DNA of 64,000 bases from Bacteroidota bacterium (GCA_023428755.1 JAEYWX010000006.1:62001-126000); one strand, 5' to 3'; numbered from the stretch's first letter, positions 18,996 through 27,635 are shown. Notes: generated from the sequence alone by a model not told the origin. Numbers and translations are program-made.

Positions 18996-19169
18996 GATAC
19001 CCGTGACAACAGGCATTTTAACAAAGAGTTTCAGCAAAACCATTTATTTTGCCCCCCGGCCGAAGATGATATTATTCATGGTTAACAATTGTAACACAAT
19101 CATTGATCAGAACAGGCTTGAGCGGCATTTTTATAACCCGACTTACAACATAACCGTAACAGAATTTTG

Positions 19170-21905
19170 ATGCGTTTGAATAGAACATTACTACTGCTGC
19201 TTTTGATTTGCTCCGGCTTTCATTTTCAAGTATTGGCACAGCAGCCCGACACCATAAAACCCGTTTCGGTTGATCCGGAACTGGAAGCAATTATGAACTC
19301 CAAAGTTCCCCGGGAATATATTATTGCCGGGATCACCGTGAGCGGTTCCAAAACATTTGATTCTGCCTTGTTGGTTTCCATTACAGGTTTGGGGATTGGC
19401 GACAGAGTGTATTTACCGGGCGGCGATTTGTTCAGTAAAGCCATCTCGTCTATCTGGCGTCAGCAGTATTTTGATGATGCTACCATTTTTATTACCCGTG
19501 TAGATGGGAAAGATATTTACATCGAAATTGCTGTTACCGAACGTTCCCGGTTGGGTAATTTCTTTTTCAAGGGAGTTAAAAAGGGAGAGGAGGATGAGCT
19601 GAAAGAAAAAGTAGGTCTTACGCCCAATAAAGTAATAACGGAGAACCTACGGCGAACCAGTATTGAACGCATCACTAAGTTTTATACTGAAAAAGGTTTC
19701 CGCCAGGTGGATGTGTTGATCTCGGAAACCAAAAATGCAGTGAATCCCAACTTTATTGATCTTACTTTCAATGTAAACAAAGGCAATAAGGTAAAAATTG
19801 AACAGGTATTCATCAGCGGAAATGAAGTGGTATCGGACCTGCAGTTGAAAAAACAACTGAAGGGCACCAAAGAGCGGATGCGCTTTACCTTACACCCTGT
19901 AGATCAGCAACCGGTATTGGGTAAAAAAGATTCTGTAACGTTCAAGCAATTCATGAAAGACAGAGGGTTTCTTTCACTGTCGAAAGTGAGAGACTTTGTT
20001 GATCCATGGTTCCGTTTGAAGTTTTCAGCCGCTAAATTCAATCAAACCAAATACATCGAGGATCAGGAAAAACTGCTGGCTTATTATAACAAACTCGGTT
20101 ACCGTGATGCGGTGATTGAAAAGGATACAACGTATTACAACGCCAAAGGCAACCTCATTGTAGAATTAAAAGTGGACGAAGGCCGCCAGTACTATTTCGG
20201 AAATATTACCTGGAGAGGAAATACCAAGTATAACGATTCCACTTTAAATACAATTCTCGGTATCCGTAAAGGTGATATTTATAACCTCGAAACGCTGAAT
20301 TCGAAATTAGGAAAACAATTGTCGGCCGAGGGTGGTGATATCAGTGGCTTGTATATGGATGATGGTTATCTCTTCTTCCGTGTAGAACCCATTGAAACAA
20401 AAGTGTACAACGATACGATCGATTATGAAGTTCGTATTTCGGAAGGTCCGCAGGCAACCATTCGTTCGGTGAATATTACCGGCAACGATAAAACAAAAGA
20501 GTATGTGATCCGTCGTGAATTGCGTACGGTGCCGGGCGAAAAGTTCAGCCGCAGTGATATGATCCGTTCCATTCGTGAATTATCGGCACTGAACTATTTC
20601 AATCCTGAAAAGATCAATCCTAATCCGGTTCCCAATCCTGACGATGGAACAGTGGATATCAATTATTCATTGGAAGAAAAGTCGAGCGATCAGTTGGAAT
20701 TAAGTGCCGGCTGGGGTGGCCTCATCGGTTTAACCGGAACGCTGGGTGTAACCTTCAATAACTTTTCTACAAAAAATATTTTCAAGAAATCGGCCTGGCA
20801 ACCTTTGCCGAGTGGTGATGGACAACGTTTATCGTTGCGTGTGCAATCGAATGGTCCATCGTTCAGTTCACAAAACTTCTCGTTTACTGAACCTTGGTTA
20901 GGCGGTAAAAAACGGAACAACTTAACGTTGAGTTTATTCCGCACCAAACTGGCTAATGCGTTTGATCCGTTAACAGGACTGCCAACCCGCCAGCGTGCCA
21001 ATGATCGTTTTCTGCAAACGTTCGGTGCAACTGTTTCATTGGGTAAGCAATTGAAATGGCCCGATGACTTTTTCAACCTGATCACATCGGTAAACTACAC
21101 ACAATACAAGTTGAAGGACTATCCCATCTTCCCGGAACTGGATAGTGGTACGTCTAACAACTTCAATATTCGTTTCCAGATTATCCGTTCAAGTGTGGAT
21201 CAGCCAACGTTCCCACGTTCGGGTTCTACGTTCTCACTTACTGCTACCTTTACGCCACCATGGAGTTTGTTCCGTGATGCCAGCAAGTACAGCGATCCTG
21301 CTGAAAAGTACCGTTTGGTGGAATATCACAAATGGCGGTTGAATTATGAGTGGTTCATCCCGATCGGTAAACCGGCAGGTGCGGAAAAGAACCGCCAGTT
21401 TGTATTGAAAGCTGCGGCGAAATTTGGTTTCCTTGGCAGGTATAACAGAGACCTTCCTATCTCACCATTTGAGCGTTTCCAGGTGGGTGATGCCGGTTTG
21501 CAGAACAACTTTGGTATTATTGGTTTCGACATTATTGCACACAGAGGTTATCCCGTGTATGATAATTCAAATCCACGCATTAATAATCCGAATCAAACCT
21601 CCGCCACTCAGTTCTTTACCATCTTTAATAAGTACAGTATGGAACTTCGTTATCCATTAAGTACAAACCCCAGCAGCACCATTTTTGGTCTGGCCTTTTT
21701 TGAAGCGGCCAATGGTTGGTATGATGTAAAGGATTACAATCCCTTCAAACTACGCCGCAGTGCAGGTTTGGGTATGCGTTTCTTCCTGCCTATGTTTGGT
21801 TTGCTTGGATTTGATTACGGGGTAGGCCTGGATCGTGTAACACCTAATTCAAGATTCAGGGATATTACCCGCTTCACCTTCATGCTTGGGTTTGAACCTG
21901 AATAA
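19170..21905 (+). CDS. bamA: Outer-membrane protein assembly factor BamA
   Basis: Essential Omp85 protein that inserts beta-barrels in the outer membrane. 911 residues: Sec signal (1-~23, FHFQVLAQ), POTRA repeats over roughly 45-480 (recurring G/N-containing strands such as EQVFISGNEVVSDLQLKK and RSVNITGNDKTKEYVIRREL), then the D15/Omp85 barrel to the end, finishing in RFTFMLGFEPE. The start is ATG 19170; a TTG three bases upstream is in frame. It is followed 44 bases later by two OmpH/Skp chaperone genes, the usual pairing of barrel insertase and periplasmic chaperones. Confidence 0.96.
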   Translation: MRLNRTLLLLLLICSGFHFQVLAQQPDTIKPVSVDPELEAIMNSKVPREYIIAGITVSGSKTFDSALLVSITGLGIGDRVYLPGGDLFSKAISSIWRQQYFDDATIFITRVDGKDIYIEIAVTERSRLGNFFFKGVKKGEEDELKEKVGLTPNKVITENLRRTSIERITKFYTEKGFRQVDVLISETKNAVNPNFIDLTFNVNKGNKVKIEQVFISGNEVVSDLQLKKQLKGTKERMRFTLHPVDQQPVLGKKDSVTFKQFMKDRGFLSLSKVRDFVDPWFRLKFSAAKFNQTKYIEDQEKLLAYYNKLGYRDAVIEKDTTYYNAKGNLIVELKVDEGRQYYFGNITWRGNTKYNDSTLNTILGIRKGDIYNLETLNSKLGKQLSAEGGDISGLYMDDGYLFFRVEPIETKVYNDTIDYEVRISEGPQATIRSVNITGNDKTKEYVIRRELRTVPGEKFSRSDMIRSIRELSALNYFNPEKINPNPVPNPDDGTVDINYSLEEKSSDQLELSAGWGGLIGLTGTLGVTFNNFSTKNIFKKSAWQPLPSGDGQRLSLRVQSNGPSFSSQNFSFTEPWLGGKKRNNLTLSLFRTKLANAFDPLTGLPTRQRANDRFLQTFGATVSLGKQLKWPDDFFNLITSVNYTQYKLKDYPIFPELDSGTSNNFNIRFQIIRSSVDQPTFPRSGSTFSLTATFTPPWSLFRDASKYSDPAEKYRLVEYHKWRLNYEWFIPIGKPAGAEKNRQFVLKAAAKFGFLGRYNRDLPISPFERFQVGDAGLQNNFGIIGFDIIAHRGYPVYDNSNPRINNPNQTSATQFFTIFNKYSMELRYPLSTNPSSTIFGLAFFEAANGWYDVKDYNPFKLRRSAGLGMRFFLPMFGLLGFDYGVGLDRVTPNSRFRDITRFTFMLGFEPE

Positions 21906-21949
21906 ACAACGTTTTGCAATCAGAACACATCATGTATAAAAACTAGTAT

Positions 21950-22465
21950 ATGAAAACATTCCTTCTTGCCGCTTTCAGTTTGCTGTTAACTGCCTTTACA
22001 GCCAGTGCTCAGCGTTATGCCATTATTGATACCAAGTACATTCTGGATAAAATACCTGAGTACAGAGGTGCCAATACCAAACTGGAAGAGATGGCCGATG
22101 CCTGGCAAAAAGAGATCGATCTGTTGCAGGCCGATCTGGATAAAATGTATCGCCAGCTGGAAACAGAAAAGGTGATGCTTACACCGGAATTACTCAAAAA
22201 AAGAGAAGACGAGATCTTCAATAAAGAAAAGACCGTGCGTGATCTGCAACGCCGCCGTTTTGGTTTTGAAGGCGACTACTTCCGCAAAAAGCAGGAATTG
22301 GTGAAACCCATACAGGACAAGGTTTACAACGCCGTACAACGCCTGGCAACCGAAAGATTATACGATTTTATTTTGGACAAAAGTGAAGGAATTACCGTTA
22401 TATTTGCCGACCCTAAACTGGACAAAAGTGATGATGTGCTGAAGATTCTGGGTGTTAAACTTTAA
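21950..22465 (+). CDS. OmpH (Skp)-family periplasmic chaperone, first copy
   Basis: 171 residues with a cleavable signal (to TASAQ, ~20). After RYAIIDTKYILDKIPEY comes a long helical coiled-coil region (~45-125, KLEEMADAWQKEIDLLQADLDKMYRQ...) and a short beta C-terminus (GITVIFADPKLDKSDDVLKILG). This is the Skp/OmpH fold, a trimeric jellyfish-shaped holdase that escorts unfolded outer-membrane proteins to BamA, whose gene lies just upstream. One of two tandem paralogues. Confidence 0.93.
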   Translation: MKTFLLAAFSLLLTAFTASAQRYAIIDTKYILDKIPEYRGANTKLEEMADAWQKEIDLLQADLDKMYRQLETEKVMLTPELLKKREDEIFNKEKTVRDLQRRRFGFEGDYFRKKQELVKPIQDKVYNAVQRLATERLYDFILDKSEGITVIFADPKLDKSDDVLKILGVKL

Positions 22466-22532
22466 TCAAAACAATGCACTGACACAACCAAAAGGGATCT
22501 TAAGTACACTTTATTTAAAACAAACAAGCAAA

Positions 22533-23042
22533 ATGAAAAAAGTTATTGTTCTGGCAGTAGTAGCAATTATGGGAACTACTGTAGCAGTTGCACAAAAAAT
22601 TGGCCACATTAATACCAATGATTTATTGATGGCGATGCCTGAAACAAAAAAGGCGCAGGATAAATTAAAAGGCGTTCAGGATTCACTGAATGTGGTGTAT
22701 GGTGAACTCATTAAAGAGTACCAGGAAAAAGACAGCATCATCCGTGTTGATTCAATCAAATGGACACCTGCTATTAAGCAGATCCGGTTTAAAGAATTCC
22801 AGGATTTAGCTGATAATGTGCAGCAATATTCAACTACCGCACAACAATATTTGCAAACTAAAGAGCAGGAAATTTTTGCTCCTGTTCAAAAGCTTGCATT
22901 GGATGCAATCCAGGCAGTAGCAAAAGCAAACAATTACGCATACGTAGTTTCAAGAGAAGCATTGCTGGTAGTACCAACTACTGATGATCTGCTTCCATTG
23001 GTGAAAAAGTATTTGAAGATACCTGAAACGCCGGCGAAGTAA
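22533..23042 (+). CDS. OmpH (Skp)-family periplasmic chaperone, second copy
   Basis: 169 residues from ATG 22533 (MKKVIVLAVVAIMG), signal peptide to about residue 21 (AVAQ). KIGHINTNDLLMAMPETKKAQ opens the mature part as in OmpH, followed by a helical stretch and a C-terminal strand region with YAYVVSREALLVVPTTDDL. A longer frame from 22452 overlaps the preceding gene and lacks a signal peptide at its start. Tandem duplication of ompH after bamA is common in this phylum. A terminator at 23069-23097 follows. Confidence 0.93.
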   Translation: MKKVIVLAVVAIMGTTVAVAQKIGHINTNDLLMAMPETKKAQDKLKGVQDSLNVVYGELIKEYQEKDSIIRVDSIKWTPAIKQIRFKEFQDLADNVQQYSTTAQQYLQTKEQEIFAPVQKLALDAIQAVAKANNYAYVVSREALLVVPTTDDLLPLVKKYLKIPETPAK

Positions 23043-23068
23043 GTTCAAGCGTTCAACAATAATATTCG

Positions 23069-23097
23069 ATCCCCCGTTTTTTCGGGGGATTTTTTTT
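23069..23097 (+). terminator. Intrinsic terminator of the bamA-ompH-ompH unit
   Basis: ATCCCCCG stem (23069-23076) with CGGGGGAT (23083-23090), T-only loop, then seven T residues. Confidence 0.9.
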
Positions 23098-23114
23098 GTG
23101 CTTACATTAGCAGC

Positions 23115-23942
23115 ATGCACACAGGACCAATCGGCATATTTGATTCAGGCTATGGTGGTTTAACTGTTATGAAAGAAATTGTACAGCAGTTGCCTGCGTA
23201 TGATTATCTCTATCTCGGCGATAATGCACGCACGCCTTATGGTACACGTAGCTTTGAAACGGTGTACCGTTACACATTGCAATGTGTGGAATGGTTTTTT
23301 AAACAAGGTTGTCCCTTGGTGATCCTTGCATGCAATACCGCTTCTGCAAAAGCATTACGAACCATTCAGCAAAACGATCTGCAACACTTGAATCCTAACA
23401 ACCGGGTGCTGGGTGTAATACGTCCAACTGCCGAAGTGATTGGACAATATAGTAAAACAAACAAAGTTGGTGTGTTGGCTACCGCCGGTACGGTGCAATC
23501 GGCATCCTATCCCATTGAAATTTCGAAATTTTATCCGTCTGTGCAGGTGTTTCAGCAGGCCTGCCCCATGTGGGTGCCCCTGATCGAGAACAATGAACAT
23601 AACAAAGAAGGTGCTGATTATTTTGTAAAAGAATATGTGGATGAACTGATGCAGCAGTCGCCCGACATTGATACGGTATTGCTCGGCTGTACACATTATC
23701 CATTGCTGGCTGAAAAGATCAAACAACAGTTAGCACCCAACGTGCAGTTACTATCGCAGGGAAAAATTGTGGCGGAGAGTTTAGCTGATTATTTGCAACG
23801 CCACCCCGAAATGGAACAACGGTTAACGAAACATGGCAATCAGCAATTCTTCACAACCGATTCGTCTGCTGATTTCGACCGGCATGCGAAATTGTTTTAT
23901 GGGGCAAATGTGCAGGTGAAGCATGTTGAACTTTCAATTTGA
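23115..23942 (+). CDS. murI: Glutamate racemase
   Basis: Cofactor-independent racemase supplying D-glutamate for peptidoglycan. 275 residues. The two catalytic cysteines are Cys73 in ACNTAS and Cys192 in GCTHYP, and the substrate-binding FDSGYGG lies at 9-15. LGDNARTPYG and GVLATAGT are also family blocks. It starts 17 bases after the previous terminator, so it likely has its own promoter or read-through expression. Placement next to bamA/ompH groups it with envelope biogenesis. Confidence 0.96.
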   Translation: MHTGPIGIFDSGYGGLTVMKEIVQQLPAYDYLYLGDNARTPYGTRSFETVYRYTLQCVEWFFKQGCPLVILACNTASAKALRTIQQNDLQHLNPNNRVLGVIRPTAEVIGQYSKTNKVGVLATAGTVQSASYPIEISKFYPSVQVFQQACPMWVPLIENNEHNKEGADYFVKEYVDELMQQSPDIDTVLLGCTHYPLLAEKIKQQLAPNVQLLSQGKIVAESLADYLQRHPEMEQRLTKHGNQQFFTTDSSADFDRHAKLFYGANVQVKHVELSI

Positions 23943-24123
23943 TTATTTCCGCTAAGCGACCCAACCTAATGATCCGTTCAAACGGGGTGAAAGACAGCTG
24001 CAAAAAACTGATTGTCAAGGATGGGTTTAGAGATGTTGCCTGTAAGCCACCGAAAAGAAGACCGGCAACACATCTTACTACAATTTTCTTCCCTCAAACC
24101 CTCTGTTTTCGGGCAGTTTCCCC

Positions 24124-24131
24124 TACCTTTG
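24124..24131 (+). promoter_or_regulatory. Putative -7 promoter element for rpmH
   Basis: TACCTTTG matches TAnnTTTG exactly, about 100 bases ahead of rpmH. No good TTTG is found at the expected upstream distance, so this is a half-match. The remainder of 23943-24228 shows no coding sequence that I trust. Confidence 0.35.
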
Positions 24132-24228
24132 CCGTCCTTTCACAAACAGCGGGAAGTGGTGTTCTCACTGTGTGATCTGAAATTTCCGGTTTCTCCCCGG
24201 TATTTTTAAAGAAGTAAAACAGCAAACA

Positions 24229-24396
24229 ATGCCAGGAAAAAAACGTACATACCAGCCTTCAAAGCGTCGCAGAAAAACCACACATGGTTTTCGTAAGCGT
24301 ATGCAGGATGCAAACGGCCGCAAAGTATTAGCCAGCCGTCGTGCAAAAGGTCGTCATAAGCTCACTGTTTCTGATGAGCGTGGCGCTAAGAAATAA
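24229..24396 (+). CDS. rpmH: 50S ribosomal protein L34
   Basis: A 55-codon gene. It opens MPGKKRTYQPSKRRRKTTHG and continues with FRKRMQDANGRKVLASRRAK and GRHKLTVSDERGAKK, the unmistakable basic L34 sequence (core RTYQPS, HGFRKRM, GRKVLASRRAKGR). It binds 23S rRNA in the large subunit. It is followed by a terminator-like hairpin (24425-24453) and then rnpA, the classical rpmH-rnpA-yidD order. The N-terminal MPGK extension before KRTYQPS is a little longer than in enterobacteria. Confidence 0.96.
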   Translation: MPGKKRTYQPSKRRRKTTHGFRKRMQDANGRKVLASRRAKGRHKLTVSDERGAKK

Positions 24397-24424
24397 GCCT
24401 ATTCATTTTGAAGTAGATATTCTG

Positions 24425-24453
24425 AGTCTCCCGGTGCAACGGGAGACTTTTTT
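24425..24453 (+). terminator. Terminator-like hairpin between rpmH and rnpA
   Basis: AGTCTCCCG (24425-24433) pairs perfectly with 24440-24448 around loop GTGCAA, followed by six T. It would end or attenuate rpmH transcripts and argues that rnpA translation does not start upstream of it. Confidence 0.8.
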
Positions 24454-24499
24454 ATTTACCCTCATCCCCGCAAGGGAAGTTAATTTTGCTACACAACAG

Positions 24500-24907
24500 T
24501 TGGAAAAAACAATACGATATACGCTGGGTAAACAGGAGCGGCTCAAAAGCCGCAAGCAGATCGAACACCTGTTTAAAGAAGGCAAGTCATTTGCCGTTCC
24601 GCCTTTGCGTGTGTATTATACAATTTCTGCGTTGCCGGTTGATAAATGCTCATTACAGTTTGGTGTAGCTGTTGGAACCAAACATTTCAAAAAAGCGGTT
24701 GACCGTAACCGTGTGAAACGATTGATCCGTGAAGCATGGCGTTTGCAAAAGCATGCACTGCAACAACAACTGAAAGCGGAGCAGAAACAACTGCATGTAT
24801 TTTTTATTTTCACCGGTAAAGAAGTGCCCGATTACAAATGGATTGTTGAAAAAACAACAGCAGCGATTCAAAAACTCGAACAGCTCAGTGTGCAGTCAGC
24901 ATCATAA
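24500..24907 (+). CDS. rnpA: Ribonuclease P protein component
   Basis: Protein subunit of RNase P, which matures tRNA 5' ends. The conserved part begins YTLGKQERLKSRKQIEHLF and contains the RNR signature in KKAVDRNRVKRLIREAWR. I place the start at TTG 24500, giving 135 residues (MEKTIRYTLGK...). The open frame continues upstream to 24341 and has an ATG at 24374, but that region contains the rpmH stop and a strong terminator hairpin and does not look like RnpA. TAATTTTG at 24481-24488 resembles a -7 element, which would give a near-leaderless mRNA. The start remains uncertain; the gene identity does not. Confidence 0.9.
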   Translation: MEKTIRYTLGKQERLKSRKQIEHLFKEGKSFAVPPLRVYYTISALPVDKCSLQFGVAVGTKHFKKAVDRNRVKRLIREAWRLQKHALQQQLKAEQKQLHVFFIFTGKEVPDYKWIVEKTTAAIQKLEQLSVQSAS

Positions 24908-25154
24908 TACAACAAACACTATTTCCGGCAGGATCAAATCGATCCTGAGTTTTCCGTTTATTTTATTGATCCGGTTTTATCAATATGTGATCAGTCCGGC
25001 CATTGGTCCAAAATGCAGATATACTCCCACCTGCAGTCAATATGGATTGGAAGCATTTAAAAAATACGGTCCCATCAAGGGTTTTTGGCTTACGGTAAAG
25101 CGAATGAGTAAATGTCATCCTTGGGGCGGCAGCGGTTACGATCCGCTTCCCTGA
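24888..25154 (+). CDS. yidD: Membrane protein insertion efficiency factor YidD
   Basis: Small membrane-associated protein near the YidC insertase. The conserved part is PFILLIRFYQYVISP, GPKCRYTPTCSQYG and the C-terminal HPWGGSGYDPLP, with the three family cysteines. No ATG precedes it at a sensible distance. GTG 24888, overlapping rnpA by 20 bases, gives 88 residues and is my best guess; an ATT or ATC start nearer the conserved block is possible. Its 3' end overlaps the convergent acetyltransferase gene by 19 bases. Confidence 0.88.
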   Translation: MCSQHHNTTNTISGRIKSILSFPFILLIRFYQYVISPAIGPKCRYTPTCSQYGLEAFKKYGPIKGFWLTVKRMSKCHPWGGSGYDPLP

Positions 25155-25633
25155 TCTACGAGATAAGCCATTACTGCTTCATCTACATACTGATCTTTAC
25201 TTTTTAAGTACGTGTATTTTTTCAGCACACCTTCGTGATGAAAACCTGCTTTGAGATACAGTTGAATTGCTTTTTCATTATTGGTAGCAACAGTTAATTC
25301 AATACGTACATAACCTTGTTGTTTGGCATACGCAACAATCTCTTCCATCATTTGCAAGCCGTATCCTTTGCCTGCTTCTTCGGGATCAATGGCTACACCA
25401 CCGAGATAAGCAATGTGTGCGTTGCGAAACCGTTGCGGCATCAGTTTAAACATACCAATATCTTCACCGTGTTCTTCAAAAATATACAGCACACCTTTGT
25501 GCTGCAGTTCATCAAACACTGCATGAAAATCTTCCTGCTGCATGTACTCGTACAACAAGTAAGGATTTACCTGCGGATGCATGTACAGGTAATATAGAAA
25601 ATGAAAATCGTTTGGAGTTGCTTTGCGAATCAT
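25136..25633 (-). CDS. GNAT-family N-acetyltransferase
   Basis: 165-residue GCN5-related acetyltransferase, which transfers an acetyl group from acetyl-CoA to an amine. The acetyl-CoA-binding motif A is visible as VAIDPEEAGKGYGLQMMEEI (~76-95, Q/RxxGxG/A-like GKGYGL), followed by IELTVATNNEKAIQLYLKAG, typical of the RimJ/RimL-like C-terminal fold. Substrate unknown. It converges on yidD with a 19-base overlap and is divergent from tag. Confidence 0.88.
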   Translation of the reverse strand: MIRKATPNDFHFLYYLYMHPQVNPYLLYEYMQQEDFHAVFDELQHKGVLYIFEEHGEDIGMFKLMPQRFRNAHIAYLGGVAIDPEEAGKGYGLQMMEEIVAYAKQQGYVRIELTVATNNEKAIQLYLKAGFHHEGVLKKYTYLKSKDQYVDEAVMAYLVDQGSGS

Positions 25634-25690
25634 CTTCTTTTGATTGGGACTGTGAAAGTACTACATTGCACAGGAACCATACCACAACCG

Positions 25691-26275
25691 ATGGCAAAAG
25701 AAAAAACACGCTGCAGCTGGTGCTTAAAGGATGACCTGTACAAAGCTTATCACGATGAAGAGTGGGGAACACCACTGCACGATGATCAACAGCTCTTTGA
25801 ACTGCTTTGTTTGGAAGGGGCACAGGCCGGTTTAAGCTGGTACACCATTTTGAACAAACGTGAAAACTACCGCAAAGCTTTTGATGGGTTTGATGCAAAA
25901 AAGATGGCGAAGTATGGGGATAAGAAAATAGAAGCACTGTTACAGGATGCAGGTATTGTTCGGAACCGTTTAAAAGTAAACGCCTTTGTACAAAATGCGA
26001 AAGCATACCTCGCCATACAAAAAGAGGTTGGCAGTTTCGACAAATATATCTGGCAATTTGTGGGCGGCAAACCTGTTGTAAACAATGTGCGTTCGTTGAA
26101 CGATGTGCCTGCAAAAACAGCCATCTCCGATGCAATGAGTAAAGACTTGCTGAAGCGTGGCTTCAAGTTTGTAGGTTCAACTATTTGCTATGCGTTTATG
26201 CAGGCCAGCGGTATGGTGAATGATCATGTGAATGATTGCTGGAAGAAGAAGCCCCCATCCCCTAAAGGGGTGTAA
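25691..26275 (+). CDS. tag: DNA-3-methyladenine glycosylase I
   Basis: Base-excision repair enzyme that removes 3-methyladenine from alkylated DNA. 194 residues from ATG 25691. Family blocks: RCSWCLKDDLYKAYHDEEWG, LFELLCLEGAQAGLSWYTIL (conserved Glu/Trp of the pocket) and GFKFVGSTICYAFMQASGMVNDH with zinc-site residues. The last residues (KKPPSPKGV) are encoded by a CCCCTAAAGGGG-type repeat at 26251-26270, so the natural C-terminus has probably been extended by a repeat insertion. A terminator follows at once. Confidence 0.94.
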   Translation: MAKEKTRCSWCLKDDLYKAYHDEEWGTPLHDDQQLFELLCLEGAQAGLSWYTILNKRENYRKAFDGFDAKKMAKYGDKKIEALLQDAGIVRNRLKVNAFVQNAKAYLAIQKEVGSFDKYIWQFVGGKPVVNNVRSLNDVPAKTAISDAMSKDLLKRGFKFVGSTICYAFMQASGMVNDHVNDCWKKKPPSPKGV

Positions 26276-26348
26276 GAAAAAACCGTTTCATAAAAGTGAA
26301 ACGGTTTGAAAATATATTAACTCAAAGTCCCTTTAGGGATTTAGGGCT
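26251..26348. repeat. Inverted pair of CCCCT(N2)AGGGG repeats between tag and sodA
   Basis: GCCCCCATCCCCTAAAGGGG (26251-26270) and, in opposite orientation, a 21-base copy at 26328-26348 (TCCCTTTAGGGATTTAGGGC core). The left copy encodes the last residues of Tag, and the right one the last codon and stop of SodA. A convergent terminator lies between them. Confidence 0.75.
26277..26310. terminator. Bidirectional terminator between tag and sodA
   Basis: AACCGTTTCA (26281-26290) pairs with 26297-26306 around loop TAAAAG, flanked by an A-run on the left and AT-rich sequence on the right. Confidence 0.8.
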
Positions 26349-26940
26349 TAAAACGCTCAGCTACTTTGCTCCAGTTTACTACGTTCCAGAAAGCGCCTAA
26401 ATAATCAGCACGACGGTTCTGATACTTTAAGTAGTAAGCATGTTCCCAAACATCTACACCAAGGATTGGTGTGCCTTTTACTTCAGCAACATCCATCAAT
26501 GGATTATCCTGGTTAGGCGTTGAAGAAACTTCCAGTTTGCCATCTTTTACGATCAACCAGGCCCAGCCACTGCCGAAACGTGTCATACCCGCTGCTGCAA
26601 ATTTTTCTTTGAATGCATCGAATGATCCAAATGCTGCATTGATTGCATCGGCCAATGCACCAGTTGGTGTACCACCTGCGTTTGCTGCCAATGATTCCCA
26701 GAAGAAAGTATGGTTCCAATGGCCACCACCGTTGTTACGTACAGCAGGTGAAATACTTCCTGCAGCAGCTACCAGTTGCTCCAGTGATTTGCCTTCGTGC
26801 TCAGTACCGGCAATTGCTTTGTTGAGGTTGTCAACATAAGCCTGGTGGTGTTTGCCGTGATGTATCTGCATGGTTGTTGTATCGATATGGGGTTCCAATG
26901 CATCATGTGCATAGGGAAGAGGTGCTAATGTAAATGCCAT
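26341..26940 (-). CDS. sodA: Superoxide dismutase, Mn/Fe type (Mn-like signature)
   Basis: Converts superoxide to oxygen and hydrogen peroxide. 199 residues. Metal ligands are His27 (IHHGKHH), His77 (GGHWNHTFFW), Asp163 and His167 (DVWEHAYY). The second-shell glutamine is in TPNQDNP and glycine occupies the GGHWNH position, the arrangement typical of Mn enzymes rather than Fe enzymes, although metal use in Bacteroidota can be cambialistic. No signal peptide, so cytoplasmic. A monocistronic unit, with repeat-derived sequence at its stop codon. Confidence 0.95.
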   Translation of the reverse strand: MAFTLAPLPYAHDALEPHIDTTTMQIHHGKHHQAYVDNLNKAIAGTEHEGKSLEQLVAAAGSISPAVRNNGGGHWNHTFFWESLAANAGGTPTGALADAINAAFGSFDAFKEKFAAAGMTRFGSGWAWLIVKDGKLEVSSTPNQDNPLMDVAEVKGTPILGVDVWEHAYYLKYQNRRADYLGAFWNVVNWSKVAERFKP

Positions 26941-27021
26941 GTTCTGTAAGTTTTAAAATTTACGAAATTGTTGAATGGACTGCAAAGGTACAAACAGAAC
27001 GTGTACAATTCCGCTTATATC

Positions 27022-27083
27022 TTGACTCCACTCGCATTTCGATTCCGCTCAATGTTTCGGAATATCTTTCGACTGCGCTCAGG
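27022..27083. repeat. Cluster of TCGACTnCGCTC-loop mini-hairpins
   Basis: Three related units lie in a row upstream of sodA: TTGACTCCACTCGC (27022-27035, degenerate), CATT-TCGATTCCGCTC-AATG (about 27036-27054) and CTT-TCGACTGCGCTC-AGG (about 27066-27083). The second and third can form short stems around the conserved loop, the third with wobble pairs. Confidence 0.6.
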
Positions 27084-27100
27084 ATTTTGCAACCCTTCGC

Positions 27101-27134
27101 AAAAAAGAAAGGGAACGCAGCAATGCGTTCCCTT
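27101..27134 (-). terminator. Intrinsic terminator of the small lipoprotein gene
   Basis: Read on the minus strand, AAGGGAACGCA pairs with TGCGTTCCCTT around loop TTGC and is followed by CTTTTTT; it lies 23 bases past the stop codon at 27157. Confidence 0.85.
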
Positions 27135-27156
27135 TCTCCATAGAGAGCACTTGGGT

Positions 27157-27519
27157 TTATGGGGAACAGTACCAGCTGATGCGGTCCTGTGCGGCAAAAT
27201 AGCTGAGCCAGTAATCTTCCACATCAATGGCCATTAATGCACCACGGCTGCGGTTGTAAACGTTTTTCAATCCGTAGAAGCTGAGGTCGCCGTACAATAC
27301 ATCGCCGGTATAGGGGCGAAACGACCAGTTTTCAGCAACGGTGTATCCATTGCGTGTTTCAATGACAAAGTAGTTACAGTTGAAGTCGGCAAACACAACT
27401 ACACCCCGTTCTTTCTGTAACCAAACCGATTCATCAATAGGTGCTGTCGGCAGATCAGCTTTGCGACAAGCCGTGAGCAACAGCATGCTTAGGAGTACAA
27501 AACCAATACTTTTTTTCAT
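27157..27519 (-). CDS. Hypothetical lipoprotein
   Basis: 120 residues from ATG 27519. It has a clear lipoprotein signal (KKSIGFVLLSMLLLTAC, Cys18) and a mature part rich in aromatic residues (FADFNCNYFVIETRNGYTVAENW, WLSYFAAQDRISWYC), probably a small beta-rich surface or periplasmic domain. No family recognised. Single gene with its own terminator. Function unknown. Confidence 0.75.
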   Translation of the reverse strand: MKKSIGFVLLSMLLLTACRKADLPTAPIDESVWLQKERGVVVFADFNCNYFVIETRNGYTVAENWSFRPYTGDVLYGDLSFYGLKNVYNRSRGALMAIDVEDYWLSYFAAQDRISWYCSP

Positions 27520-27635
27520 ATGCGTGTGTAGCTGGTGTTGACAGCTACAACCATTAGATGCCTGCAACCAGCGTAAGTTGTAAGAATACGTAACAAGGTT
27601 TTGTTAAAGAAAAAGAAGGTTCATAAGAGCGGTGA

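Noticed and set aside
24341..24499. N-terminal extension of rnpA to GTG 24341 or ATG 24374
   Set aside because: It would translate through the rpmH end and a strong terminator hairpin, and gives residues unlike any RnpA N-terminus.
24795..24887. N-terminal extension of yidD to ATG 24795
   Set aside because: Lies wholly inside rnpA in another frame and is not YidD-like; a GTG at 24888 is more economical.
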